Assembly: GCA_009733575.1 (NCBI GenBank)
Contig: ML770002.1
Location: 1-26,403, forward strand
Source of the DNA: Gymnopus androsaceus JB14
Lineage: Eukaryota; Basidiomycota; Agaricomycetes; Agaricales; Omphalotaceae
Length of the DNA stretch: 26,403 bases
Direction of reading: 5' to 3'
Part shown: piece after piece, positions 10,172-19,531 of the stretch
Layout: each line of letters opens with the position of its first letter
Numbering within the stretch: position 1 is the stretch's first letter
The notes under the pieces: model-generated
Told to the model about the DNA's origin: nothing
The model's database searches: none
The model's input: the letters and a program-made list of their open reading frames with translations, nothing else
Made by a program: the position numbers and the translations under genes

Positions 10172-10400
10172 CTAGTTCAAGCCTTTTTTTTTTGGATTCT
10201 TTTATACTGTGCGTACAGGTAAGTCTGTACCAAGACACGAGGAGGAGTGCGGGCGGATTCCTCCACTCTACGTAGTGTATGTATCGCGATATGTCTGTAG
10301 GAGTATGTATAGCTATGTGTAGTGGTTTTGTGTAGCAAAGGGGATGTTTTGAGGGTGGCTGGTTGGCTCTGCGGCCTTGAATGAACCTAGTTCAAGCCTT
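10172..10400 (-). mobile_element. Short SINE-like retroposon with 14-bp direct repeats
   Basis: CTAGTTCAAGCCTT occurs at 10172-10185 and again at 10387-10400, about 200 bp apart. The first copy runs directly into a T10 tract (10184-10193). Read on the minus strand, this is an insert of about 200 bp ending in an A tail and flanked by a target duplication, the layout of a SINE or truncated non-LTR retroposon. I could not see clear RNA polymerase III A and B boxes. The insert lies at the distal end of the promoter homology shared by D and B. Confidence 0.5.
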
Positions 10401-10847
10401 GACAGCTTTCAACGACGACATCCGCCACCTTGTTTTCTGCTGTTTTCACGATGCAAAAGGAGGAACGGCGCTAATTATCATACACGTACTATCTTCAAGT
10501 CGGACGGAATTCGCCTATTCGTTTCAGCGTACATTCACAAGAAGGTCGAAAAGACGTGCAGGTGGTTAGCATTATTATCGAGTTGGTCGACATTTAACGC
10601 ATTGATAGGCGCCTGTTTGATGACGAGCGCCTCGTAGTACTTTGCGTTCAAACTATCACCTCGAAACTGCATTGCACTTGTATTTTCTGCATCTCAGACA
10701 CTAATATCTCTTCCGAACAACTAATATCAGTGTGGCTGAATAATGAAGATAGGAGCCCAAGTAACCGGCTCCCAAATTCCTTCAAGTCATCTAGTTGCAA
10801 GAAGCGAATTCTGCGGGGCATGTTCTAGCAGCTGCTTCTCGCATCCG

Positions 10848-10866
10848 CTACGATAGTCTATCGTAG
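10848..10866. promoter_or_regulatory. Perfect 9-bp palindrome in AOX copy D promoter
   Basis: CTACGATAG-T-CTATCGTAG is centred about 50 bp upstream of the TATA box. Copies B and C keep the core GATAGTCTAT at the same place (about 2640 and 6703), with decay in the outer arms. This is a candidate dimeric regulator site; no factor is identified. Confidence 0.45.
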
Positions 10867-10905
10867 TTGGAAGGACCAACGCAGCTCGGATGCCTTCTAG
10901 ACCGC

Positions 10906-10912
10906 TATAAAA
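10906..10912 (+). promoter_or_regulatory. TATA box of AOX copy D
   Basis: TATAAAA lies 49 bp before the ATG at 10955 and 16 bp before the upstream in-frame ATG at 10922. This spacing supports the downstream start codon. Confidence 0.6.
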
Positions 10913-10954
10913 CCGTAAACCATGAGTTTGGATAGCGAAAGAGCCACCCTTTCA

Positions 10955-13900
10955 ATGTCTCTTCTCGAATCCTATGATGTTATTTTTGCTGGAGGTACGC
11001 GCAAAATACCCTATTTTTCTCTTTAAAACCTTTCCTCAATCTCACTTTCGTCTCGTAGGAGGTACAACTGCCTGTGTCGTTGCTAGTCGCATTGCGCAAG
11101 CTGATCCATCGTTGAAGATTCTGGTACTTGACTTTCATCTATACATACTTCTATTTCATCCAAGTAAATCATTCCTTTCAGATCATCGAAGCGGGCTCAC
11201 ACACCGAAGATCTTATTGATCACGTCCAACCCGGTCGATGTCTAAACTTAAGCCTAGCACACACTTTCTCTCACTTCGATTCCATTCCCAGTGATGCCCT
11301 TGGTGGGAGATCCATTCGTGTACTAACAGGCTGCTGTTTGGGTGGAGGATCTGCCGTCAACGGTGAGTCGAGTACAGTCCCTTGAAGGATTTAGACCGAC
11401 TGGACCCTTTCATAGGCATGATGTACACTCGTGCTTCTGCTTCAGACTACGATGATTGGGAAAAAGTGGGTAATCCTGGTTGGGGGTCGAAGGATCTTAT
11501 TCCTTTGGCAAGGAAGGTAACGAGTCGTCGTGTTAATCAACTCTTCAGCCATCCAACGACTAAAATTCTCTTTCCTCTCACCTGCACAGGTCGAGACCTA
11601 CCAAGTCGCCTCCGGCGACCCCTCCGTGCACGGGTTCAATGGACCCATCAAGATCTCTCGCGGAGGACAGGTCACAAACATCGCGAGGGAGTTTCTAGAA
11701 GTCGCAGCTCAATATGATCGGGACCGAAAGACCGTGACGCAGTCGACTTTGGATGCTCAAGATTTTTACACAGTTGATGTTTATTCGGCAAGTTGACGTC
11801 TATCCTGCGCTACTAAAAACAGACATGAAGTTAATCGCTTCCTTGCTCTCAGCCTTGGCACATGTACATCGACGCCCACACAGGAAAACGCTCGGACACG
11901 GCACATCATTTCATTTACAACCTCAATCCTGAAGCCAAGCGAAACCTGCACATTCTAACCAATCGACGCGTTGTTAAGGTTTTGTTCGAGTATGGATCAA
12001 ATTTCCCTCCTTCCTCTGATTTCTGACTCGACTCCAGAAACAACCGCGCAGTCGGTGTCTCATACGCTGTTCACGACGACTTCAACGTCCTTGGCGAAAC
12101 GAAAAACCCTCCTCAAACGGTGCATGCCTCCCGCCTGGTGATACTGTCAAGTGGAGCGTTCGGTTCGCCTGCAATTTTGGAACGGTTCGTCAGGATTTGA
12201 CTTTCAGTTCTGTTTCTCATTAGTTCACATTACAGGTCAGGAATTGGCTCCGCAGAGCATCTTGCTCAAGCACAGGTGGATCAATTGGTTGATCTTCCGG
12301 GTGTTGGAGAGAATTATAACGGTTAGTTTCGTTGCATTTGCATTCGCATTATTCTTTTTAGTGCTTTATGCGTTGCCTTGTTCCTCTTCCATCCGTTTCA
12401 GTGTTTCTTGTCCTTTCTTTCTGCTCGGACTAACACCGATTTCACAGACCACAATCTCTGTGCAACCCCATACCTTTCCTCGGAAGATTCCGATTGCTTA
12501 GACGGGATATTTGGTGGTGACGAGGAGGCTATCAAACGTATGGTTTCTCCCTTCCTACTAATTTATACTAAGCAGTGTGGTTTTTGTCTATGACAGCATA
12601 CCTCGCGGAATGGACGGAGAAGGGTACAGGTCTTCTGGCGCACAAGTGAGTATTATGTAGTTACAGTCTAGTATCCGTCTCGATTCGCGATTACCTGGGC
12701 CCTACCCGTCCGACTGTCATTCATACTCATACCCATCTTTACCTCTTTACATAAAGCTCCTTCGACGCAGCGATCAAAATGCGTCCTACACCCAAGGAAC
12801 TTGAAGAGCTTGGACCGTTTTTCAAGAAAGTTTGGCAAGAATTTTACGTTGAGGCATCGGATAAGCCTGTTGCGTTATTGATTTCTTCTGCTAGGTAAAT
12901 TCACATTTGCGAGGTCGCCAGCTCGGATAAATTTATTCAACTTCGGTCATTGTGATATAGGAATCTGAGTACTGCACCATCTCCACCGGGTTCAAAGACG
13001 TTTTCTATGCCATTCTGTAGCGTATGTTTCCGATCATTTGTGCCTCCTTCGTCAAGGATTGAACTTCTTGTCCTTATAGCTGTACCCCCGCGCGATAGGC
13101 TACACTCATATCACCTCCAGAACGAATCCCTGGGCTCCTTTGAGGTTTAAACCGGGGTACCTCGAAGAGTGTGTATCATTTATCCTTCCTCCAAGTTCCT
13201 TATCCTTCCCTCGTTCTTTCGTCCGCTGACGCTCCATATATAACAGCCCCGCAGATGTTGCTATTCTCCGATGGGGCTATAAACGAGGACGTGAGATTGC
13301 CCGAAGGATGAGGTCGTTCAGAGGGGAGATTCCTGCTGGTCATCCGAAGTTCCCTTCGTCCACAACTACCACGAGCTCTGTAGCTTCCAGCGCGCCTGGT
13401 CCCATTGACATTGACACTCCGGATATCGTGTATTCGGCGGAAGACGATAAAGCTATTGACGATCATCATAGGGCTACGGGTGAGAACACACTCCTTTTGT
13501 TTGTTTTGTTTCCTGAATGACTGCGTTGGATTTGTATGTACAGTGTCAACGTCGTGGCATTCGGTGAGTAGCTTCGAGGCAAGCCTTTGGGAACGCCAGC
13601 CCCAGTCTTGTGATGCAATTCTGAACTCTGTCTTTGTTTCATAGCTTGGTACATGTGCAATGAAATCCCGAGTCGCCGGCGGAGTGGTCGACCCTCGACT
13701 GAATGTGTACGGGGTGGAGAATTTGAAAGTGGCTGGTAAGTTCATAGTCCTTCAATTCCTTATACTAGTACTGATGTCTCGTCTCAACTCACAGATCTAA
13801 GCATCGTACCACTCAACGTTGGCGCGAACACTTATAATACTGCTCTTATTGTTGGGTATGTTTAAGCCTTTAGCTGTCTATCAGGATCGAGATTCATTGT

Positions 13901-13966
13901 GATTTGTCTAGGGAAAAGGCTTTCCTCATCGTCGCGGAAGATTTGGGTGTTTCTACTAAAGAGTAA
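10955..13966 (+). CDS. AOX: Alcohol (methanol) oxidase copy D, intact, 18 exons
   Basis: This GMC flavoprotein alcohol oxidase (AA3_3, EC 1.1.3.13 family) makes aldehyde and H2O2. Exons: 10955-10994, 11059-11123, 11182-11362, 11416-11516, 11590-11787, 11853-11989, 12038-12184, 12236-12321, 12448-12537, 12597-12645, 12757-12894, 12961-13021, 13080-13168, 13247-13479, 13544-13563, 13645-13735, 13795-13855 and 13912-13966. All phases agree and give 613 aa; family members are about 650. Residues 8-19 are the FAD Rossmann loop (DVIFAGGGTTAC), IIEAG is 36-40 and GGGSAVN is 89-95. MMYTRASASDYDDW follows, GMC signature 2 starts near 280, the catalytic His is about 544 (WHSLGTCAM) and Asn about 587 (NVGANTY). 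Intron 5 has a GC donor (TCG|GCAAGT). The upstream ATG at 10922 would add 11 residues but is too close to the TATA box. The protein ends STKE, without a PTS1 or the C-terminal extension of yeast AOX, so its location is unclear. Confidence 0.9.
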
Positions 13967-14639
13967 AGAGATATGAATGAATGATACGTATGCGATGTCT
14001 CATGGTGATTGCAAGTAGAAGCCACGAAGGCAGAAATCTTTCCAGTGTACCTATGCCAATGTACTTGTTGCCGAATCCCTATGAAGCATCTTTCGGACAC
14101 CTCCGCAAGGTAAAGACCCGCTTCGGCAGTGAATATTAGGGTCATAACTTGTTGAATGGTGAGCGGTAAGGTCATACGATGGAGACAGAGCATAGGGGGG
14201 CGCGAACATTGGATGCCATGGAAGCAGGAGAGCGGAGAGAGCGGACCCCACACGGCATTTTACCCGCAATTATGCTTAATCGTATGCTCCAGCACAAGTG
14301 CGCTTTGGCCTCCGACCGCGATCTGACCTTGATCTGATATTGTAATAGAATGCTGGATTCTGGCGAAGGCCCCACCGTTCTGTGAGTACAGGCATTTATA
14401 CTTAACCTGGCATCCAATCTGAGGTCCCAGATGATGATTTTCCAAAATTCCCATTCTCAGGCTGTCCTATAATCCATTGACTTTACAGCTATTTTTATCG
14501 TTGCTCCCATTTCTCACTAACTTCAAGTTTGCTCCACCTTGCGGAGACGGTGTCGTGGCTTCAACTTCACTCTGAATTTTCTTTATCGCATTGGTGCGGC
14601 TTCCTGGATACTATGAATGCAGCTCCGCAGCATAGTTTT
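13967..14639 (+). other. Intergenic region downstream of AOX copy D
   Basis: About 670 bp with no recognisable gene. Short open frames on the minus strand (for example 13894-14253) overlap the last AOX exon and show no domain. The flank of copy D shares nothing obvious with block Y or with the B flank. Confidence 0.45.
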
Positions 14640-14865
14640 TGGTTCAGGGAGAAGGCTTTCTTAATCATTGCGAAAGATTTGTTTGCGAAAGATTTAGGTA
14701 TTTTGACTACAGAGATATTATAACTTAGTGAATGAATGGCTCCGAATATACGAAATACATGCGCACGACTCCAATTTCCAATTAGCAGCTTGCTAAATCG
14801 ACTACATAGATGCTACAAGCCTCGAGGCCTCAGTATGTATGATGAATACTATATTATATGAACAG
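14640..14865 (+). pseudogene. Alcohol oxidase relic E: last exon and 3' flank only
   Basis: The sequence begins with the exon 18 acceptor (GGTTCAG) and encodes EKAFLIIAKDL. A tandem duplication of about 15 bp (GCGAAAGATTT repeated) follows, then a diverged end and TAA near 14720. The next 140 bp match the flank of AOX copy B, including the TAGATGCTACAAGCCTCGA string. No other AOX exon is present upstream. The second secreted-peptide locus begins about 0.7 kb downstream, mirroring the order AOX C then peptide gene. Confidence 0.75.
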
Positions 14866-15430
14866 CTTTCAATGTTTCCAAACTTTGCATCGGCAAATAT
14901 CAAGACCTTCAGTCGGTCAGAGATAGCGCCCATTCTTTCCTTCTGGCCGTCACGTCGAGCTCCGAGCATACAAAAATTTGCGTCAAGGCATGCACGACAT
15001 TCAGATTCAGAAGGTTAATTATGAATTCAAGAAATCAAACTTGGCCCGTTTCATCATGGACGCCCCGGAGTGCCCCTTGCTGGGTAATTCTCTGGATCAC
15101 CGGCGCTCAGTTCTTGGACCATGCCCTTCCTTCCTGGCGGTGGTGGGGTTTTTTTCGAGCGTTATTCGTTACCACAACCAGTTCCCGCCGGACCCGCCCC
15201 TCAATCTTTTATCAAAGGTGCTCCCTTACAATCACCAATGTCCCTGGATTGTAACGAATATTACTTAAAGCCAATTAGAAGGGCATTCAACGAACATCAC
15301 GTCTCTCATGCCTTGGTCGAGCGGTTCAGTCGTTCTACCTTTATTCGTCATGCTACATAGTACAAAGCGGACGTTCCACTCTATCATCACCTCTGCTGAA
15401 TACTCACCCTAATGATATTTGTATTTTCAG
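14866..15430 (+). other. Region between AOX relic E and peptide relic
   Basis: I looked here for the missing signal-peptide exon of the 15431 peptide locus and found none in the right phase. Overlapping open frames of 77-96 codons (15021-15254, 15121-15360, 14978-15268) carry no recognised domain. A run of G and T near 15145 and proline-rich frames suggest a foreign fragment inserted here that may have displaced the first exon. Confidence 0.35.
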
Positions 15431-15607
15431 CGCTGAACGCCAGTACAGCGAGAGCACTAGTGCTGGAGGCAGCAGCGAGTGGGCTAAACGCGAACCAGAA
15501 GTGTAAGAGTTGAAAAAACTCATCCTTCAATCATCGTTGACCATATTTTCAGGGCTGAACGTCAGTACAGTGAGAGCACTAGCGCTGCAGCAGCGAGTGG
15601 GCTCTGA
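15431..15607 (+). pseudogene. Second KEX2-type repeat peptide locus, headless
   Basis: Two exons, 15431-15502 and 15553-15607, flank a 50-nt intron whose phase equals that of the 8800 gene. Exon one is exactly 72 nt, as there, and encodes AERQYSESTSAGGSSEWAKR followed by EPEV. Exon two encodes AERQYSESTSA, then a 4-nt deletion shifts the frame to AAASGL and a stop, removing the EWAKR end. The acceptor TATTTTCAG before 15431 implies an upstream exon, but no signal peptide is visible. The repeat backbone is shared with the first locus, while the variable core differs (ES/A/S versus GG/L/N). Likely a degraded paralog, or an exon set of a gene disrupted by insertion upstream. Confidence 0.6.
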
Positions 15608-15826
15608 CATTTCAGTCCTCCTTATCTTAAGAACTTCGCAGCCCAAAGTTGAGGCATTGTGATTGATAACCAACTCGTGTACCGTTAACCATATGTATAA
15701 ACTTATAAAGCATTCCATCTCCCAAAAATTGTCGGATTGTTTGCATCCGCCTGAAAGATGAGGGATATCGATATATATAGGCGCGATAAATGCTACTGTG
15801 TAAAACGCCCATCATCGAAATCCGTA
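15608..15826 (+). other. Short AT-rich spacer
   Basis: About 220 bp between the peptide relic and the hAT-like element. No gene or repeat is recognised. Confidence 0.5.
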
Positions 15827-15834
15827 TTTGTTAA
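15827..15834. repeat. 8-bp target site duplication, left
   Basis: TTTGTTAA immediately abuts the left TIR and is matched by TTTGTTAA at 17640-17647 immediately after the right TIR. Confidence 0.75.
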
Positions 15835-16015
15835 GGCCCATGTCCCATGTCTGTTCAGACCCATGTCCAAATTCAGACATGGGACATTACGTCGTCCATC
15901 ATGAGCCATGATGTGATCCCGTATGTATATATTTACGGTATCTCGTGTAAAGCATGCTTGCGCGCAAAATACCCCGCACTGCAATAGCTCGCTCAATTCT
16001 CAGCGGAATTGAACG

Positions 16016-16570
16016 CGTTTGGACGCGTTTGAAAGCGAATTTGAGGCTTCAGGAATGAGTATATGTAGATTAACAAAAATATATAATTCCTTGTACCTAA
16101 ATCTCGAAGCTCCAATAAGTGCTTACTTCCAAAACCAAAATAAGTAACCCGCGAAAATACCTCCGGAAACTTTATTCCTGGCAGTCTGGAGCTCATATGA
16201 ATTATATTTAGTGTGCCATAGGAGAAAATACAAGTTTGAGACTGAGCAAGCAAAACTTGAGCACATGTGTCTCAACTGAACACAAAAGGCACAATAACTC
16301 ACTTGGTTCTCAATGGAATTGGACAGGTTGAGTGAATTTTGAAACTATCCTGAAGCTATAGGGAGTATGAATTGCCAAAAAAAATATAATTCACATACTT
16401 AGTAAATCTTGAGCCAGGTGCTTTCAAGGCTCTAATACTACCCCAAAAGCAAAATAATACTCCGCAATTTTATTATGGTATTTTGCTCTTATATATATGA
16501 TTTAGTGTGCCCCAGGTCAAAATTTGAGTTTGAGACCATGAGAAAGTGAGCTCGAGAGGTGGTGTAAAGG
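16016..16570 (+). repeat. Two diverged direct repeats inside the hAT-like element
   Basis: Two units of about 270-290 bp (roughly 16016-16290 and 16305-16570) share spaced strings: GGAATTG near the start, ATATATAATTC-like runs, and TTTAGTGTGCC followed by AAAAT and GAGTTTGAGAC. A third, inverted copy lies at about 16960-17200 (for example GGCACACTAGATAAA as the reverse of TTTAGTGTGCC). The element could therefore fold into a large stem. Confidence 0.5.
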
Positions 16571-16581
16571 CCCACACACTA

Positions 16582-16926
16582 GGGCTGCTCGCTGTAACCG
16601 TCCATACGGGTCCAACGGTTGCGGATTTACGGTACCGTATACCGTACCATTGGAGGTCTTAGGAGTACCGTAAAGGACCGTATAGTTTACCGATCGCTCT
16701 ATGAGTGGATTTACACTATCTTTACATTAGAATATGACTGAAAAAATGTATATAAAACATTACCATGATGTTTGAGTTTTTTCTTGGCCTACTAGATGGT
16801 GTTTTACAGTTTACGGTACGGTATACGGTCCTTCCCGTAACCGTACCATCTTGCACAAAATCCTATACGGATTAAGGCCGTCAATTATACGGCCGTTACC
16901 GTATCCGGTGTGACGGCGAGCAGCCC
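16582..16926. mobile_element. Nested 345-bp MITE
   Basis: Terminal repeats GGGCTGCTCGC (16582-16592) and GCGAGCAGCCC (16916-16926) are perfect inverses, each bordered by TA (16580-16581 and 16927-16928). This is a Tc1/mariner (Stowaway)-like arrangement. The interior has several copies of ACCGTA/TACGGT motifs in both orientations (CGGTACCGTATACCGTACC on the left, CGGTACGGTATACGGTCC on the right), so it is strongly self-complementary. It has no coding capacity. Confidence 0.75.
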
Positions 16927-17639
16927 TACCAGTGCCACACACACTTGTGCTTGTTTGCTCACAGCTCCAGACTCCAATTTTGGCCCCGGCACACTAGATA
17001 AAACTTATAAGAGGAACATACTGCATAGGAATAAATTCTCTACAAGGGTTATTTTGCAAGTTCGTTTGCTTTTAGAGATGTTAAATAATAAAGCCTCAAA
17101 CTTTAGGTACATAAAATGATTTATACATATATGCTTTGAGTTATACATGAGGCTCCCTAGAGATTCAAAATCGCTTTAAAATGCACCCATCCTCAGAACT
17201 GTGCAAGTTATCGTGCTTTTTGCGTTTCTGCGCGTACTTACCCGCTCCCGGCCGTGCCGGCTTGACCCTCTAAAAAGAGTTAATCATTGTGTTATCTCAG
17301 GCACTACGTGGGCGCTTTATGATTATCTTTTGAGATTTATAACATCTTGAAAATGATTGGCTGAGTCCCAAGTCTAAATCGAGCCGTTCTCCGAAAGGAC
17401 ATGGGTTTGAAAACCCAAGCGCTGTCAAAACCCAAGCCAAATGGGCGCTTGAATTCAACTTGAAATCAAACAGCGAAACTTGAATGCTGCACTCATTATT
17501 GCATTTCTCGCCATCTACTCTTGTCATAATAATCTACGGTAAGTCTAATAAACTCTCCTTCTTTCCTTTTTTTCTTCCCTTTTTTCAACCTTGAAAAACT
17601 TGAAAAACCCATTGTCTGAACAGACATGGGACATAGGCC

Positions 17640-17647
17640 TTTGTTAA
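17640..17647. repeat. 8-bp target site duplication, right
   Basis: TTTGTTAA directly follows the right TIR, identical to 15827-15834. Confidence 0.75.
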
Positions 17648-17815
17648 GCTGAAAGTTCAAAGAAAGATAATCGTATGTATATTACTGTAACTAAAGAGTG
17701 ATAAATATACACTAATTTTTCGAGACATGCATGTCTGATACTACACTACACTATGGTACATATAATTCAAATAACTTGACAAACCTTGGACAAAGGGTCG
17801 AAAAAAATTAGTCCT
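17648..17815 (+). other. 3' intergenic spacer of the Ish1-like gene
   Basis: AT-rich with no gene. It contains the 3' flank of the minus-strand Ish1-repeat gene. Confidence 0.5.
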
Positions 17816-19411
17816 TCACATCTCTCCATTGGCCTTCTCGTACGCCTTGCTCTTCTTATCCTCATACACATTGTACGCATCTTTCTCTTTCTTGTCAGCG
17901 TGAGTCTTTCCCTGCTCATACTTTTCACTGGCATACTCCTCCGTACCCTTCCCAGTACCCACAAGCACCTCCCAAATACGTCCCAGTTGCTCCTCGACAG
18001 GACCAATAACATTATCACCCAAGATCTCCTTGATCTTATTGACGAGACGGTCAGCAGCGGTAGTAGTTTGTACCCATTTGATTCTCGTTTCCTGAAGGAG
18101 CTCTGAGCGAGATCTGGGGAGGGAGAATGTTTCTTGAGACGATGAGGACGAGGAAAACGGCGAGGAGAGCGAGGAAAGGATGGAATGTTCGCGAAGGTAG
18201 GCGCGGAGCCTAGCGTCAGGCCAGACAAAGTAGGGCGCAATGGTAGCGGAGGCGGCAGTATATCTACAAGAAGAAATGCAGGTGAGTACAAATGAAGATG
18301 TAGATCGAATGGACCACTCACTTATTCTTAAACAAACCCACCAGCTCATCCCTCTTCACCTGAGCGTCACTGCGCATATAGCCTTTCTCGATGAGCCAAG
18401 AGCGCATCTGAGACTCGGTCCATGCAGAGCTTATGGTCGATTGGGCGTGGCTGTAATTGTCCTCAACCAATTTACGCATTTTCTCCCTCTTAATCTGAGC
18501 GTCACTTTTGACAACGCCATTCTCCACCAACCACGCCTTCATCTCACTGTCGCTCCATGTGTCCCATGCGCGCTGAGAAGACGTGTAATAGTAGTTCCGC
18601 ATGAGATCGAGATATTCGTCACGACTCTTTTGCATCGAGGAACGCGTGTCGATGAGGTTGTGTGAAGCGAGCCAGTTATGCTAAAGCACGAATAAGGCCG
18701 GGAACGAATAATATGCGGATGATTTAAACTCACAATGTAGCTATCGCTCCAGGTCTCCCAGATAGTCCCTTCAGCACTTTTGTATCCATCTTTGGCCATG
18801 GCGATCAACTCGTCGCGTTTCTTGCCTGCAGCAGTGCGATCATCGATCACGCCCTGCTGGACAAGATACTTGCGAAGCTTGGTATCGTCCCACGTGGACC
18901 AGATATAGTCCTTCGTGTCATCGAGAGGGTGTTGCGGAAGGTCAGCAGTAGCCTGAGCTGCATAGGAAGTTACAGCTGAGGTTGCTGAAGTCGCTGCAGA
19001 TGAAACAGAGGCGGAAGCTCCGGACATGACTGACGAAGCTGCACTAGACGCACTGCTACCCATACTAGCAGCAGAAGCGTCGAATTTGGCCTTGGCTTCT
19101 TGCCAATCTTTCCATCGGCGTTTGGCTACAAGAACAATTTCTTCTCTGGGGCCTTTGGGTGCAATGACGCCCTGCTCCAACAGCCATTCGCGAAGGCGAG
19201 ATTCGTCCCAGGCGTCAAAGGTGCTGTCGCGGAGGGAAGAGAACGTGTTTTGGTACGATTCGTACTGGGATGGAGTCCACGAGGAAAAGGCGGAAGGGTA
19301 CGGCGAGGGAGCAGAGTCGGAGCCAAACCACGACGAACCATACGTGTAGCTCGGAGCAGAGACTAGTAGAAGAACTAAAGCAAGTTTACGAGGATTAATT
19401 TGGATTTTCAT
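17816..19411 (-). CDS. Ish1-repeat (stress response / nuclear envelope) protein
   Basis: Exons on the minus strand: 19411-18734, 18680-18322 and 18263-17816, phase-consistent and giving 494 aa. Residues 1-25 are a signal peptide or anchor (LALVLLLVSAPSYTYG). Six Ish1-type repeats (Pfam PF10281) follow, each with the pattern W-D/S-x-S-x-L-R-x-W-L-x-x-x-G-hydrophobic and then a basic helix: DAWDESRLREWLLEQGVI (68-84), STWDDTKLRKYLVQQGVI, ETWSDSYIHNWLASHNLI, DTWSDSEMKAWLVENGVV, SAWTESQMRSWLIEKGYM and a weaker VWPDARLRAYLREHSIL. An Ala/Ser-rich linker (about 110-156) separates repeats 1 and 2, and the C-terminus is Lys/Glu-rich. In fission yeast, Ish1 is a nuclear-envelope protein induced by stress. 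The 17786 and 18240 plus-strand frames are antisense shadows. The start at 19411 is chosen because the longer frame (from 19528) would bury the signal peptide. Confidence 0.9.
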
Positions 19412-19519
19412 GTTAATGATGAGGGTAGAAAAGATGCCAAGCTGGAGTTCTTCGGAGAGCTTTATAGTGGTGCGTAGGTGGCGCGCTCTCACCAATGACG
19501 AGGTAATCGTCATAGTCAG

Positions 19520-19531
19520 TGACGTCACGTG
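19520..19531. promoter_or_regulatory. CRE palindrome overlapping a CACGTG box, Ish1-like promoter
   Basis: TGACGTCA (19520-19527), the ATF/CREB consensus, overlaps CACGTG (19526-19531). The site lies about 110 bp upstream of the Ish1-like start codon, with a CCAAT pentamer at 19543-19547. Stress bZIP factors of the Atf1 type bind TGACGTCA, which fits the stress-response role of this family. Direct regulation is an inference. Confidence 0.6.

Larger units (their letters stand above)
15835..17639. mobile_element. 1.8-kb hAT-like non-autonomous DNA transposon
   Basis: The terminal inverted repeats are 26 bp with one mismatch: GGCCCATGTCCCATGTCTGT at 15835 and its inverse ending at 17639. They are flanked by an exact 8-bp target duplication, TTTGTTAA (15827-15834 and 17640-17647). 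An 8-bp duplication with TIRs is typical of the hAT superfamily. Just inside the left TIR, a second inverted copy of GTCCCATGTCTG makes a subterminal hairpin (15842-15889). There is no transposase frame; the longest open frames are under 90 codons. The interior is AT-rich with diverged direct and inverted repeats and a nested MITE. Confidence 0.8.

Noticed and set aside
741..13745. Antisense open frames over AOX exons 13-14 in copies A, B and D (741-1085, 4844-5314, 13200-13745)
   Set aside because: They are conserved only because the sense exons are. They cross sense introns and carry no domain.
14978..15360. Overlapping open frames as a possible first exon of the second peptide locus
   Set aside because: None has a signal peptide or ends with a donor in the required phase 2.
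16573..16935. 8-bp hAT-type target duplication for the nested MITE
   Set aside because: The 8-bp flanks (CACACACT versus ACCAGTGC) do not match. The TA pair fits better.
17786..19366. Plus-strand open frames opposite the Ish1-like gene
   Set aside because: They are antisense to a strongly supported three-exon gene and have no independent coding signature.
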